Assembly: GCF_001411555.2 (NCBI RefSeq)
Contig: NC_049911.1
Span: 2,294,001-2,358,000 of the forward strand
Direction: 5' to 3'
Length of the DNA: 64,000 nt
Source: Juglans regia
Lineage: Eukaryota > Streptophyta > Magnoliopsida > Fagales > Juglandaceae
Of the stretch, positions 12,101-24,956 are shown piece after piece. Below the pieces are notes generated by a model. The model was not told the origin of the DNA and did no database searches. It saw nothing but the letters and a program-made list of their open reading frames with translations. Each line of letters starts with the position of its first letter. Position 1 is the first letter of the stretch. The translations under genes and the position numbers were made by a program.

Positions 12101-15100
12101 GCCCAAAAGCCCGATATGAGGTATATACATGTCTTCTCTGTAATATAAACTGGTTCTAGGCATTTTCTTCTTGTTCTTCTTTTGTCTGAACAAAGCACGT
12201 ATTTTCAGCATGGTGCAGCAGTCGTGCAAGACAAGATGTACATATATGGAGGAAATCATAATGGTCGTTACCTCAATGATATTCATGTAAGTAAATTATC
12301 TGTACATAGACATACATAGTTGAGCTCATGCTATCTAGAATAGCTTCTTCCATTTTATCTTTTTTCTTGAGCTATAGCCTAGGTGCTGCATTTTCATTCA
12401 TTATCTCCTGTACATCATTCATATTTGGCTTACTCTCCTTTGTGCTATTAATTTATATACATATATATATATATATATTTTGGGGGGCGAGTGGGGAGGG
12501 AATATGCTCTTTCAAATTTTGATAATTGTTGCTCCTTTCAAAAAGGGAAAAGTAAAAGGAGCTATCACTTGGTGACTTGCGCATATAATTCTGTGCTTTT
12601 GCAATTCTTAACTTTGTTTCTTAATGTTTTTTCTTCTTATAGATGAAGTCCCTGTTTTACATTCAAAATTTATTTATTTTTTACTTTTACATTTATATGA
12701 TTACAAAATTTTCTTCCCTAATTTGAGGAGCAATGCAGGTCCTGGATTTTAGAAGTTGGGCTTGGTCAAAGATTGAGGCAAAGACTGGGGCTGAGTCACT
12801 TGAGTCATCATCGCCAGTGACATTTTCTCCTTGTGCTGGTCATTCCTTGGTTAGTATGTAGACTTTTCATGAAGATTTATGAACTTTTACATAACATCTA
12901 TTTTCTTCTGCAGACATTTTCCATTGATAACGCTGATAAAAAAAAAATATTTTCCATTGATGACAATTTTAATTAGTGGTAAAAATATCGTTTTTTTTCT
13001 AGATACCATGGGAAAATAAGCTTCTTTCAATTGCTGGACATACAAAGGATCCAACCGAAACTATACAGGGTAATGTCACTGCTACTTACTTCTTTGATAT
13101 ATTCAGAGTTTTCCACCTGTAGAAAATTTCACATCAATAAAAGTGGAAAAATCGTGGAAAGTTTTAAGTTGGAGAATTGTTTAGTGCGAGAAGAGAAAAG
13201 TCTTGCAATAAAATGGAATCTTCCCCCATGTCTAACCCAAATTTTCGGTTACACGCCATTCGCCTGTAGAAAGAGATATATCTTCTCAGGATTATTGACA
13301 GTGAAATGGTATGGTAGGTTTTATGATTTTTTATTAATTATTTTATCCTAGTCAAAAAAGAAAAAGAAATCGTACGGTTGGCTTGCACTGCAGTTACCCT
13401 CATTGTAGTATTTCTAAACTATTGTTCTCTATCATGACAGTGAAGGCATTCGATCTGCAATCCAGCACTTGGTCAACATTAAAGACGTATGGTAAAGCGC
13501 CGGTAGGTATCTGGTATTTTCTTATGTTTTTAAATCTCTGACAATCAAGAAATATATGAATCCTTGCCATGGTTCAAAATCTTGAATCAGGAGTGTGCTT
13601 ATGGTTTTTGGATGTTCCTAAGATGGGTGGAAATTTATGGTCTTGTCCATTTCGGAATTAATTGTCGATAAAGAATCTAGAAAAATCATATTTCTAATTC
13701 TCTGTTTTCTCAGTTTGGCGTTACTTTTGAGCTCACTGGTACTTTTAAGCTAAAATTGGTCACTGTTCTGAACCATGGTGCCCCTTTATGTGTCATAAAT
13801 GTACCTTGTACTCGTGCTTCACAGGCATCACGTGGAGGTCAGTCAGTGACCCTTTTTGGGACAAGCTTAGTGATTTTTGGTGGAGAAGATGCAAAGAGAA
13901 CTCTCCTAAATGATCTACATATTCTCGACCTAGAAACTATGACCTGGGATGAAATAGATGCTGTGTAAGACATCTCAAGCCTTTTTATTCTTTTGTTTCT
14001 CTTTTTTTTTTGTTGGCATGGGGGTGTTACTCTTTATTTGTTAATGGCATCCATACAAAAGACAATTTGCAATTGTAATTAAATCCAATTTTCTGCAGTC
14101 TGTTCTTTACTTGTATGAATACTCTTTATCTTGAAGGCTGGCTTATAATAGACAAAGAAGAAACATTATCTTTTAGGCATATACCATGAATAGTTTCATT
14201 GTTACATTCTGTGTACTGTCCTCTAGAATATAATAGAATAGAATATAAAGTAGATATATATTGGTAAATTTTTTTATCTTATCATATATTTATTATTTTG
14301 CAGGGGAGTGTCTCCTTCTCCGAGATCTGATCATGCTGCTGCAGTGCATGCTGAGCGTTATCTTCTGATTTTTGGTGGTGGTTCTCATGCTACTTGCTTC
14401 AATGATCTGCATGTTCTCGATTTGCAAGCTGTAAGATAATCAACTGCCCCTGAATCTATCTTGCTCCCCACTGGAACTGTTAGTTATCTTTCACACATTT
14501 CAATTGTGTAGATGGAATGGTCAAGACCCACTCAACAGGGTGAGATACCGACTCCACGGGCTGGACATGCAGGTGTGACAGTTGGGGAGAATTGGTTCAT
14601 TGTTGGTGGTGGTGACAATAAGAGTGGTATGCAACCTACAAATTTAATATTTGGATATACATCGTGATCGAAATGTGATTTAATATCATGGAGCACAGTT
14701 TGATTGAGTTGACTTAGATTCTTGAAACAGATTCTAAGCAGACATTTATTCACTCTGTGGGATAAGATTTTGAAGTGAATGGCCTTAATCATTTCATTAA
14801 ATGCATTTTGAAGTTATAAGCTTTAGATCTTTCAGCTCCCTGATAATTATCTGTATTTTTTTACTGGGTCTGAAATGTAGTGGTGTCGTATTATCTCTTT
14901 TTGAACAGGATATGAGCTACAACTTTTAGCGGAAGTGCTCCATATTTCCCAATCAATTAACTATTTATTTTTTCTCATTTACTTCTTGCAGGAGTCTCGG
15001 AAACCGTTGTCCTTAACATGTCTACACTTGTTTGGTCAGTGGTAACTACCGTTCAAGGACGAGTTCCAGTTGCCAGTGAGGTATTTGTTTTGCAGGAATC

Positions 15101-18100
15101 TTTAATTGTTCAATTAATTTCAAGGCATTGATCAAATAATTTGAAGGGTTTTTGTCAAAAATCGCCGCTGGTTTCAAGCAAAGTCATCCCAGCCTCTTTT
15201 GGAGCTTGATATTGTTTTTTCTGAAGTTGTGGGTAACTATCTAATTTTCTTCTATTCAGGGCTTGGGTGTGGTTGTAAGCTCCTACAATGGTGAAGACAT
15301 ACTTATATCTTTTGGAGGATATAATGGTCGTTACAACAATGAGGTGAAGGGTTGCTTTGACTTAGCCGTGGTTTTATTCTACTGCTTTTGCTTCATATTC
15401 TTTCTTTATTTTGCTTCTTTCTGTTAGGTTAATGTTCTAAAGCCAAGCCACAAATCAACCTTGCAATCAAAGATGATTGAAACTCCTGTCCCAGACAGTG
15501 TTTCTGCTGTGCACAATGCTACAAATCCTACAAGAGATGTGGAGTCTGAGTTTGACGCAGGCCAAGAAGGGAAAATTAGGGAAATTGTTATGGACAATGC
15601 TGAGTCAGAGCCTGTGGTATGGAATTCTTGCTAATGTTGAAATATTGTTAATTTTTTGGCTTTTATCTTAGTTCACTGGAAATATGCTGCTATGCTATCT
15701 GCAATCTTACTGTTGACATGGAGATCCCACTTAGCAAATACAGGAATGGCTTAGGGTGTGCCTTGCCTCTGATGGAGTCAGAATGCAGAACTCCGAGCAG
15801 AATCTAATTGGAGTCAGAACCATTCTTGGACCTTGACTCCAATTCGGAGATAGTTCTGCCCGCATGTTCGGTGCCAGAGAGGTCTCGGAGTTATTGTTTG
15901 GAACTGGTTTTTTTTTTTCCTCACGCATTCTCAATACCAATGAATAAAAAAAACTAATTAAAGGAAATATTTTACAAAAAAAATCCTTCCTAGAACATAT
16001 CCCAAGAAAACCAAAATACACCCACAAATTCTTAGCAAGTCCTGCAAATATAACTACAAAATCACAGATTTTTCCCGCAAATACAACTACAAATTCATAG
16101 ATCTGTCCAGAAAATACAACCACAACTACCAATTAGGGATCAAAGACTCAAAATATGACTAGGTCTTCGAGACTATAAACATCAAGATCATAAAGACCTT
16201 TAACCAAACCACCATCCACAGCGAAAGCCATGGGAATAAATCATTAAGACAAAGACATAGAAAGCCATAGGAACGAATGCCAGAGTGGAGGACTAGAGCG
16301 ATCTATTGAAGTGACGAAAATCAAGGATGACAGAGAGAGAGAGTGTGTGTATAACTGCAGAACGAAGCTAGGTTTATGTGAATGTGATTAATAGATGGAT
16401 AGTTAATGATGTCGTTTTAAGCATATTTTTTAGATAATAATAAGCAAAAGAATAGTCAAGGCATTTGAACCCTAGATTTGGAGGTATAGATTAAAGTGGT
16501 TTAATAATTAGGCTGCTCAATTATCATTGGTTTAGAATGACACAATTTTATCAGATCAAGTAAATTTTATTCTTTTCTTAAATAATAGTCGGGGTCAAAG
16601 TTGAAGTTGCAGAGTTTTGTCGGATTGCAAACTCCAATATTGACTCTTTTAGAATTCAAACTCAGATTCTGAATTCTGGAGATTCTGACTTCGATCTGTT
16701 ACCACCCAAGGAAAGTTTAAGCCACATTTGAGCATATGCTCCAAAAGGATTAGTCAATGTTACCATCAGAACTCTTCAAATCATTAAAAGGGCAATAACT
16801 TCTCCTTCCCAAGCAATTTGGGATCCCATTCATCACCACCTATACTCAATCCAAGAGTATTATAATCTCCCCTTCCCTTAAATCCTTGGCATCGTCATCA
16901 GGTCAATTCATCATAGGTGGCATGACTTAGTCTCACATTTCTGGTTAGGTTTAGCTTTGATATCTTTTATAATGATTCAAGGAAAACCCAAGACACTATG
17001 TGCCTACACTCCAAGAGGACCAGTCAATGTTAAATTTGAGCTTCTTGAAATCCCTATAAAGGGCAAGAACTTCTCATTCTCAAGTAACGTGTGATCTCAT
17101 TTATTACCTGAGTGTAATTCGAGCAGAAAGCAGAATGAAGTCGGAGTTTAGTGTTTTTCACAGTCCTAGGGATTACAAACACCAATAGTAACATAAATTT
17201 ACAAGTGCTTCCACTGGAAATATTTGTGTTGCATTTTGTGAGAGAGAGCTTCTTGACTAAACTCAGTGTTTGTCTCTCTTAGGTATGGTAAATCAATTTT
17301 GAGCCTCAGTTAAATGACCTGGTTGTTATATGCCGGATAATTTAGTACATTAATTAATTAATTTTCTTCTGAAATTTTCTTTTCTTGATCTATAAACAAA
17401 TTTTATTGACATAAGAATAGGCAAGAGCCCATGTAAAATTTCTCCTGAAAATAGTAAATCTACTCTTGATGTTTTATTATTCTGCAGAAGATACATTTTT
17501 TCAAGAACAGTAGCTCTTCGTTTCTTGTACTAATTCCGCATAGGACACATATGCCACTCCTAAATTGTTCCCAATATCCATTTAACCTTTGTTTCTTTAT
17601 GCGCATTCATGTAACTTGTGCTTACTCTCCCTCTCTCTCTCTCTCTCTTTGGCACAACCAATTTCTGTGCTTCACGCAGAAGTCTAAAGGTGAGCCAAGC
17701 AATATTCATCTTTTGGCAACCTTCAAGGCAGAGAAAGAAGAATTAGAGTCATCATTCAGCAAAGAGAAGATTCACTCTCTGCAATTAAAGCAAGAGTTAT
17801 CAGAAGCCGAGAATCGTAACACTGAACTGTACAAGGTAAGAAGTTGCATGTGTAAAACAAATATAAAATTACTTTGTGTTTATTTTTAGTGTATTCTTTG
17901 ACAGAAGCAGAATCTGTTAGGAGATCTATTTAATGCAGTGTGAATAACACTTTTTATTATCTTTCAAATGCCATTTCAAAGAAAAAAATTGTTTTGAACT
18001 TTTGGTTGTGGACGTGAGTATTGGACAAAAAAGGGAAATGGGACTCTGAAGTTAAGGGGAGTAAAAGCTTGCATTTCTTAGATTTGCTTTGATAATTCAA

Positions 18101-19054
18101 ATTGAGAAGTGTTAGGTTTACAAAGAAGATTACAAAAAGAACTTGCAAACTGACGCGGCTAATTCTTTTTGTGGACCGAGCATTTCCCATGTTCAGTAAA
18201 ATGTTGCATATTTTTGCCCTTCTCCCTATATATGTCCTTAATTTCTTGTATTTTTTCTTGTAGGAGCTCCAATCTGTTCGTGGTCAGCTTGCTGCTGAGC
18301 AATCAAGATGTTTCAAACTTGAGGTATCTATGATTCTATCTCATGCTGTTAAACTTGGTTAATTAAATTGGAAGACACCTCTATTACTTGACTTCCACTA
18401 TTTGAATGAATGAATACCTTCATTCTGAGGAAAGGGGAAAGCCCAACCTTTATGACCGGATGTCATTATAGACACCTTATGGATGTGTGAAGACTGGAAG
18501 TCGAGATATCACTTCATGTTATTGAAAGTTCTCACCAGTTGACAGCCTCTAGCTCGAACATGTAATCATTAAGTGGAATAGATCATTGTAAGTGTGACAG
18601 TTATTGAAGTAAGTGGTGAGCATGAAAAGCTCAGGAATAAAAATGAACGGTTCAATTGCTGGAATACATTTTACTTGTATAAAAAGATTCAGTCTTCATC
18701 CTTGATTTTATCATCCTTAGTCACACCGGTTAATGTGGCACATTTTAAATGGCTCCTTAGGTTCAAATGTGTCACATCAACCAGTATGACTAAGGATGAA
18801 GGATAACATTGCTAAAAATAAAAATGTTGGAATATGATTGTCTGCTAATTTACTCTATGAACGGACAGGTTGATGTTGCAGAACTACGGCAGAAGCTCCA
18901 AACAATGGAGACATTACAGAAGGAACTGGAACTCCTCCAAAGACAAAAGGCTGCATCCGAACAAGCTGCCTTGAATGCAAAAGAGAGGCAGGGGTCTGGT
19001 GGGGTGTGGGGTTGGCTTGCTGGAGCCCCTCCTGGCCAAAAGGCCGATGCCTGA
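9180..19054 (+). CDS. ACBP4: Acyl-CoA-binding domain-containing protein 4-like (ACB domain plus kelch repeats)
   Basis: Eighteen coding exons: 9180-9341, 9969-10039, 10787-10850, 10941-11012, 11929-12120, 12209-12286, 12739-12849, 13003-13069, 13441-13502, 13825-13964, 14304-14430, 14512-14626, 14992-15080, 15260-15343, 15428-15616, 17680-17835, 18264-18323, 18869-19054. All junctions are GT-AG and phases agree, giving 674 aa, close to the Arabidopsis kelch ACBPs. Residues about 13-105 form the ACB domain (LYQQATVG, then KWQSWSGLGNMS). Residues about 190-485 are kelch repeats (YIYGGNHNGRYLNDI, LVIFGGEDAKRTLLNDLH, LLIFGGGSHATCFNDLHVLD, SFGGYNGRYNNEV). Residues about 545-650 are a charged coiled coil, and the tail is GGVWGWLAGAPPGQ. 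The family is cytosolic, binds long-chain acyl-CoA and contributes to lipid trafficking and stress responses. Start chosen as the first ATG in frame before the ACB domain; a second Met follows two codons later. ACBP5 is the main alternative name. Confidence 0.95.
10442..10510 (+). mobile_element. Severely 5'-truncated LINE tail in ACBP4 intron 2
   Basis: A 69-bp insert ends ACTTATAAAAAAAAA and is flanked by a perfect 22-bp direct repeat (10420-10441 and 10511-10532, beginning AATATAAAATAG and ending CAATGCT). Poly(A) end plus long target duplication is the hallmark of target-primed reverse transcription. The repeat may be one base shorter because its first A adjoins the poly(A). Confidence 0.8.
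15740..17120. repeat. Repeat-derived DNA in the 2-kb intron 15 of ACBP4
   Basis: The largest ACBP4 intron (15617-17679) contains two kinds of foreign-looking DNA. 15751-16707 begins GGGTG, ends CACCC and has GGAGTCAGAAT-type words near both ends, suggesting a degraded hAT-like non-autonomous element; I see no clear target duplication. 16725-17120 holds two diverged copies of an about 120-bp segment (AGTCAATGTTA...GGGCAAGAACTTCTC) about 290 bases apart, of a kind common in plant LTR-derived repeats. Neither encodes a protein. Confidence 0.45.
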
Positions 19055-21478
19055 AAATTTGCTTAAGCTTTAGCCCAATTAGTGATTGCAAGATTTGGTT
19101 CCCTATTGATCGATACTTCTTTCTCATATAATCATATTTTCAATTTTTTTTTTTTTTTTTTTATGTTTTTTCTTCCCTCACCCAGAAAAGATAACATTTT
19201 CTTTCCTGTGACGGAAATAATATATCAGGTTTTTGTTGGTCAGAAGCAATTCCCCTTTGTTTCATGAATGCATTTACTGTAATTCAATCATCTAGTTTTT
19301 TGAATTGGACTGTTAGTGTAATATTTTGCTTGTAACCAAAATTTTGTTGGAGTTTGTATTCGAAGTAAAATGTATTATTTGAGTGAAGTAGAGATTTCCA
19401 TTGTTTATTATAATTTTGGTGCCCCTTGAAAAGATTATTTTCAGATGCTTTCTGTAAATGTTCCTTTACAAATGCTCGCGCACACCTTCTGTATACACCT
19501 CATTCCATACATAAATTTTATTGTCATTTTGTAAGGGATGGGAACAGTTTCAATGACCTCTAGTTTCTAGGAATCTGAATAGCTAGTTCCTAGGAACGTA
19601 ATCTAATTTTTCACTTAATCTAATTTTTTTTTATATAATCCTATTTCTCTTATAATCTAATTTGTCATAAATGCTATTTGAAGTTAGGTCAATTTGTAGA
19701 CTTATTTTTAATGCTCTTAGACTTTGCCTTTTTTTTAAAACTTCTTTCCTACAACTCTTTTATTATTAGGGTGACAAGAAGAGAGATATTGAGTAAGATA
19801 TAGAGCACCTCTACAATCTAATTGGATTAGTGTTTGGAATTTGATACGATTGGGTTTTGAATATTAGTTTCGGCCAATTCAAATTCCAAGTTCATTCAAA
19901 ATCAATTTAATTTCAACCCTAATCAAAACTCAACACACAATGCCAAATCGACGGAAACACTAGGAGAGACAAGGAGATGGAGATGGTAAGAGGCTGAGGC
20001 TGAGATAGAGAAGAAGAGGAAGACGGACGAGGAACTTGAGACGAGAAAGCAAAGAGAAATACAGTTGAAACTACCGTAGATGAAGTTACACCAGTTTCGT
20101 ATCAATTATTGCGGTTGAAGAAGGAAACCATTTCCTACTCCATAGACTTGGATGGGAGAAATATGTTAACTCGAAGTTTTAGGGAAAGTAATAAGATAAG
20201 TAGAAACGAAGAGTCGATTACAGTTTCACAAGCCAATAGGCAGTGCATGGGCCCTACGTGCCATTTTGGGTGGCACGTGAATCTAACTCGGCCACAATTT
20301 TGCAATGTTGCTTCTTGGTCTTGGAAATTCGATGGTATACATGTAGCTTAGAAGTGACCAGAAGGCAATAAATCAATCATTTTCTGTCTCAAAAAAGAGA
20401 AAAAAAAAAACACACACACACACACACCGAAGATTTACATCAATGACTTCTAAGCTAGAGTAGTGTTCTTGCTTCGTATTTGAACCTGTTTGGATTACTC
20501 GATTGGGGTGTAGATATTAAAAAAAAAAAAACATTGGGGGAGAGGGTTGAGAGCTGTTCCATAAGCGGCCAATTTTAAGCAAAATTTGGGATGAAAGACG
20601 ATGTAATTTGAAAAGGTGGATACTCGAAATGTAGTGCAAGTGATAGTGGCATCTTGTTTATCTCTAATTTATTGTTAACGTATCCATCCGCTCACGGAGA
20701 CTCTGTTTCAGACTCTGTTTTAAGTCCAAGTGGAACTTTGCTCAAGCGTTTTGCACGGCCGGCTTCCCCCCCATCAATACATTAAAGGCCGGCTTTAGTT
20801 AGATTGTTTGGAAAAGACTCGCACCAAATGAAATTATAGCCCCCCCATCGTTTTCGTCACGGAATGGGCCTCTAAATGCATTTTCTTTTATATATACATA
20901 AAAATAAATAAATAAATGAAGGTGTCCAATCTGCTGCTATTTTAACTTGTAGAAGATGAAGATGAAGATGAGAGGGCACGTTGCTGTTTGCTTTTGATAA
21001 GATTGAAAACATGAGAGGTAAAGAAAAATTGAGCCTTCCAATGGTGGGCCCCTCCACCCCACCAAATCCGTAGTCAAAAATAAATAAACGTGGGCTGGTG
21101 GGGTGGGGACTTGTGACTCTTAAACAGAGGCATTGTTTTGCCATCCAATTAAAAATTTTCTTTGGGGATTCCTTGCTGAGAATAACGCTCCCAAGTTGCA
21201 CCACCGTAGCAGTGCGGTAATGCCACTCCCAATCAATCAGTTTCAACTTGGAAGGATTGTGATTTGTGGGCGAATTCCATCCATTCATCCACTATCACCT
21301 GCCAAATTCCATCAAATTTCCTTTATTTATTAGTTCTTGAAATTGGCTTGGGTCAATGCTCAATGGCTTAAAGTCTTCATTTTTAAGTATATTTCTCTTT
21401 TAGATTTTATCATCTTTATTCACATACATTATGTATGCATGTTAAGTGTTTGATACATGAAATTAATTTTTTTTTTTC
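19055..21478. other. Non-coding stretch downstream of ACBP4
   Basis: Includes the ACBP4 3' UTR (poly-T run at 19147-19162 and AT-rich DNA to about 19400) and then unassigned intergenic sequence. A CA microsatellite lies at 20411-20427. Short ORFs near 20109 and 21288 show no family motifs. I see no gene, tRNA or rRNA. Confidence 0.4.
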
Positions 21479-22075
21479 CTAAGCAAGCAAGCAAATATAT
21501 AATTCAGATAAAGGAAATGAGATACATGAGTATGGTTCCCTAACAAACACCACATTACAACAACTCCAACGTAAAAGTGAAAAGAAAAAAAAAATTAGGA
21601 CCAAATACTTTGTCCTCACCCATACAATACAAAAAGGGTGATGTCTTAAATAATGGTTGTTTACAGTTCGCACAGCTGTGATAACTATAGAGTTATCGCT
21701 GGAGGTAGTAGAAGTTGAAGGTGCACTGTGATTTGTTGTTTTAAGATATTTCCTGAAAAGACTCGTATTCATTTCCTCAATATCATCAGTTAGAAAAAAT
21801 AAAAATATAATAGGAAGGCTAATATCGAAAGAACTAGATTGTGGCGGGCCAAGTTTCTCCACGAGCACTTGTGGTGGCGCGTGAAGACCACGCGCCGATG
21901 ATTGTGAGATGGAGTGGGGCATATCTAGAAAATCTTGAGGTAGAGAATCTATTGGTGCAGCGCGTGTAGCCGATGGACGCATTATGGCACAGTGACGTGT
22001 GATGACAACGCCTGGAACAAGCCGCATGGGAGCGTTACGCACCAAGATTTTTGTCTCGATTCCGCTTAGTCCCAT
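21479..22075 (-). CDS. Uncharacterised ORF, 198 codons
   Basis: An ATG-initiated minus-strand frame that I do not recognise. The first 90 residues (MGLSGIETKILVRNAPMRLV...PQDFLDMPHSISQSS...) come from DNA noticeably richer in G+C than the surroundings. The second half degenerates into a poly-T-derived hydrophobic run (LIFFFFSLLRW). Upstream on the minus strand is TATAAACACGTG (a TATA-like word joined to a G-box core) about 20-30 bases before the ATG, which is too close for a standard leader. It may be a gene fragment, a species-specific gene or chance. Confidence 0.25.
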   Translation of the reverse strand: MGLSGIETKILVRNAPMRLVPGVVITRHCAIMRPSATRAAPIDSLPQDFLDMPHSISQSSARGLHAPPQVLVEKLGPPQSSSFDISLPIIFLFFLTDDIEEMNTSLFRKYLKTTNHSAPSTSTTSSDNSIVITAVRTVNNHYLRHHPFCIVWVRTKYLVLIFFFFSLLRWSCCNVVFVREPYSCISFPLSELYICLLA

Positions 22076-23866
22076 TAGATTGGCGGGGGCACGTGTTTAT
22101 AGTCGGTCATCGGAGTACAATAGATTTGACCAAAATGAACTAGTGGAAAAGAAATATAATAATTAAAAAGAAACTATCCTGAAAAATATATACTCATATC
22201 AATACTAGAAAAAAGAACAGAAAGGAGAATGAGAGACAAGGCTCCACTCTCTTCTCCGATGGAAACAATCGAAAAGGATGACTAGCTTTTCTAGAGAGGA
22301 GGAGCTTCTCTTTCTTAAAACGAAAATGACAGACTTTTTAAATTCACATGAAACTAATTTAAATGTGTTATTCAAACAAGTTTGATTAAACACAATATTA
22401 AGTTAAACATAAGTGTTAAAGACATAAAGGGATTTTATAAAAATAAGATTTACTTTATAATTTGAGATATTACATCAAAGTATATTAATTTATAAATTTA
22501 ATTTTATAAAATTATTTTATAGCTAAAGCATTTGTCTAAATTAAAAATCATCGAATAAGTCTTTAAAAGAATAATTGTAACGCCAGTACTAAAGTTTACA
22601 CGCATACGTTCACATAAATAATCATTAGATTTTTCGGTCATTTCAAAGAAAATAAAGAATGAAAGAAAGAAGAATTTGTATATGCAAATTGCAGGTACAC
22701 GTCACACGCTGACGAGAAGCACCTTGAAAACATCACGCTGCTGAGGTTTTTATGATATTTTAATGGTTATAAGGAGATAAAAGGGACACTTTATTCCTCC
22801 CATTGGTACAGACAAAATACAAGCGTTCCTTACCCGCAAAAAACGCGTCTTCTAATAAATCAGGCAACCAAATACCTAAAAATAAAAGAGAAATAATATT
22901 TATAATTGTGAATGTGTAAGTGTGGTGTAATCATTTTAAAAAAAATAAATAAATATGAGATTCACATAAAAAGAAATTAATTTTTTAATAGTAGATCCCA
23001 CTCTTTTTTAAAATGACTGTACGACGTTTACACATTCTACAATTGTATATAAAATTACTCAAAATAAAAATTATTTAAAATACACTTAACTAAAATATAT
23101 CTCATCAGCTAAAATAGCTTGAAACGATAATACAATAAACGCTATTTGAAGTATTATTTGAAAATTTTTATATTATATATTATCATAATAGTATAATTTA
23201 ATTTATAAAATTTAAATTTTAAAATTTTTCTTTAAAATTAAATTATGTTACATAAATAATATGTGATGTAAAGACATTCGAGTAAAACTATTTTACAATA
23301 AATATTACTTTTCATCCTCTCTATTTAGTTCTTACTTGTATGTTAAAAATATAGGTTTAGGTTATAAAAGTTTAGTACTCTTTTTAAAAATTAATTAAAT
23401 TATTTAAAATGAATAATTCTAAATAGCATTATGGATTGTGAAAGCATCGTATAATTCTTTTAAAAAATAGTAGTGTTTACCATTAATAAAAGAGAAAAAT
23501 AATATTTACAGTCATATAGTATAAATTTATTTTTTTTAAAATGAATGCACGACGTTGACATAATTTATAATTATATCTAACATTATTTTTTAAGATTTAC
23601 CTTTTTTTTTTTTATGAAAGATTTGTATACCTTATATCTAAACTTATTTAGTTTAATTTCTTTATAAATGTAAATATTTTTCGAGTGTTTTTGTGCGCGA
23701 AGCTAACATCTTCCTAAACGGAATAGAGCAAGAATCGATTATAAAGATTTTACGCGTTTTACAGCATTATTATTATTATAAATTTATATAATCCTCCGTC
23801 TTTGCAGATTCTTACCCAACGCCAACGCAACTTGCTTTCAACTTTTCTCCAAACAATCACCAGCCC
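22076..23866. other. AT-rich intergenic DNA with MITE copies upstream of the SRC2-like gene
   Basis: No coding sequence is seen. It contains one good copy of the foldback MITE family (22890-23060), a partial copy near 23495-23600, and otherwise AT-rich unique sequence. The last 150 bases would hold the promoter of the C2-domain gene. Confidence 0.5.
22890..23060. mobile_element. Foldback MITE, reference copy of the window's most frequent family
   Basis: Left half contains AATTGTGAATGTGTAAG...GTGTAATCATTTTAAAAA. The right half carries the inverted equivalent (TTTTTAAAATGACTGTACGACG...TTGTATATAAAATTACTC). The centre is AGAAATTAATTTTTTAATAG. Long imperfect inverted repeats with no coding capacity define a MITE. 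Related copies lie near 51732-51900, 52287-52432 (truncated), 55836-56009, 56018-56187, 56570-56715 and 63768-63895 (partial). Confidence 0.75.
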
Positions 23867-23876
23867 TATATATATT
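23867..23876 (+). promoter_or_regulatory. TATA box of the SRC2-like gene
   Basis: TATATATATT following CAGCCC, about 70 bases upstream of the ATG at 23944. This spacing fits a short 5' leader beginning around 23900. Confidence 0.65.
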
Positions 23877-23943
23877 ACAAATCCAACCCAAATTTCCATA
23901 CATAAAAGTCTTTGAATTTTCTTTTCATCTTCTTCTTCCAGTT

Positions 23944-24834
23944 ATGGAGTGTAGGACTTTGGATCTTGTAATCAAGTCCGCGAAGGACTTGAAGGATGTC
24001 AATCTTTTCTCCAAGATGGACGTCTACGCCGTCGTCAAGATCGACGGCGACCACAACCTCAAATCCTCTAAGCACAAGACACCCACCGACAAAGATTGTG
24101 GGACAAGCCCGAAATGGAACTTCCCTGTCCAGTTCACTGTCGACAACGCCGCCGCACAGCAGAACCGCCTCACCCTCGTCGTCAAGATCAAGTCCGATCG
24201 GAGCTTGGGGGATAAAGAGATCGGCAAAGTCAACGTCCCTATCAAGGAACTCTTGGACGTTTTCGGAGAAGCCAAGGAAGCGAAAAACGTGAGCTATAGC
24301 GTCACCACTCCGTCCGGGAAGGTGAAGGGCACACTGGATTTGTCGTACAAGTTCGGGGAAAAGTTTACCGCCCCTGAGCAGCATAAGAACAAGCATGCGG
24401 AGCCGGCGCCTGCGTACCCGGCTGGATATGCGGCGGGATCTAGTGTGGCCGCAGCGTACCCTCCACCCGGAGCATACCCTCCTCCTGCGTATGCGCACCC
24501 GCCTCCGCCAGGTGGGTACCCACCTCCAGCTGGTGCGTACCCACCACCACAACCAGGAGCATATCCACCGGTGGCGGCGGGATATGGAGGGTACCCACCT
24601 GGGGGATACCCGCAGTATCCACAGTACCCACCACAAGGTGGATACCCCCCGCAGACCGGGTACGGGTACGGCGGGTACCCGGCACCGGTGCAGCAGCCAC
24701 AGAAGTCGAAGATGGGTGGGGTTGGGGGGATGGCGTTGGGAGCTGGAGCGGGATTGCTGGGTGGGTTGATTATTGGAGATATGATCTCAGATGCTACAGA
24801 TGGCGGCTTTGACGACGGCGGCTTTGATTTCTAG
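23944..24834 (+). CDS. SRC2: SRC2-like C2-domain protein
   Basis: An intronless 296-aa protein. Residues 1-about 140 form a C2 domain (starts MECRTLDLVIKSAKDLKDVN; includes SKMDVYAVVKIDG and LTLVVKIKSDRSLGDKEIGK). Residues about 150-255 are a proline/tyrosine/glycine-rich region with many YPPP and GGYPP units. Residues about 258-285 are a glycine-zipper-like hydrophobic segment (GGMALGAGAGLLGGLIIGDM), and the tail is acidic (DGGFDDGGFDF). This order matches the plant SRC2 (soybean cold-regulated) family, whose members associate with ER, vacuole or plasma membrane and have been linked to cold response and respiratory-burst oxidase activation. The C2 and Pro-rich parts are more G+C-rich than the flanks. 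Function is inferred from family. Confidence 0.93.
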   Translation: MECRTLDLVIKSAKDLKDVNLFSKMDVYAVVKIDGDHNLKSSKHKTPTDKDCGTSPKWNFPVQFTVDNAAAQQNRLTLVVKIKSDRSLGDKEIGKVNVPIKELLDVFGEAKEAKNVSYSVTTPSGKVKGTLDLSYKFGEKFTAPEQHKNKHAEPAPAYPAGYAAGSSVAAAYPPPGAYPPPAYAHPPPPGGYPPPAGAYPPPQPGAYPPVAAGYGGYPPGGYPQYPQYPPQGGYPPQTGYGYGGYPAPVQQPQKSKMGGVGGMALGAGAGLLGGLIIGDMISDATDGGFDDGGFDF

Positions 24835-24950
24835 TTGTTGTTTTTATTTAAATTTTGTCGTTCAATTTCGTTTCAGATAGATAATGGATTTCTGGGTATC
24901 TGTAAATGGGAAGCATGAGTATGGCTGCGTGATAATTTCTTGCCATACTA

Positions 24951-24956
24951 AATAAA
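24951..24956 (+). terminator. Candidate polyadenylation signal of the SRC2-like gene
   Basis: AATAAA 117 bases after the stop codon, followed by T-rich DNA. Plant signals are loose, so the true cleavage site is uncertain. Confidence 0.5.

Noticed and set aside
23875..24636. 253-codon minus-strand ORF opposite the SRC2-like gene
   Set aside because: It is the antisense shadow of the codon-biased C2/Pro-rich gene; Arg/Trp-rich and without any domain.
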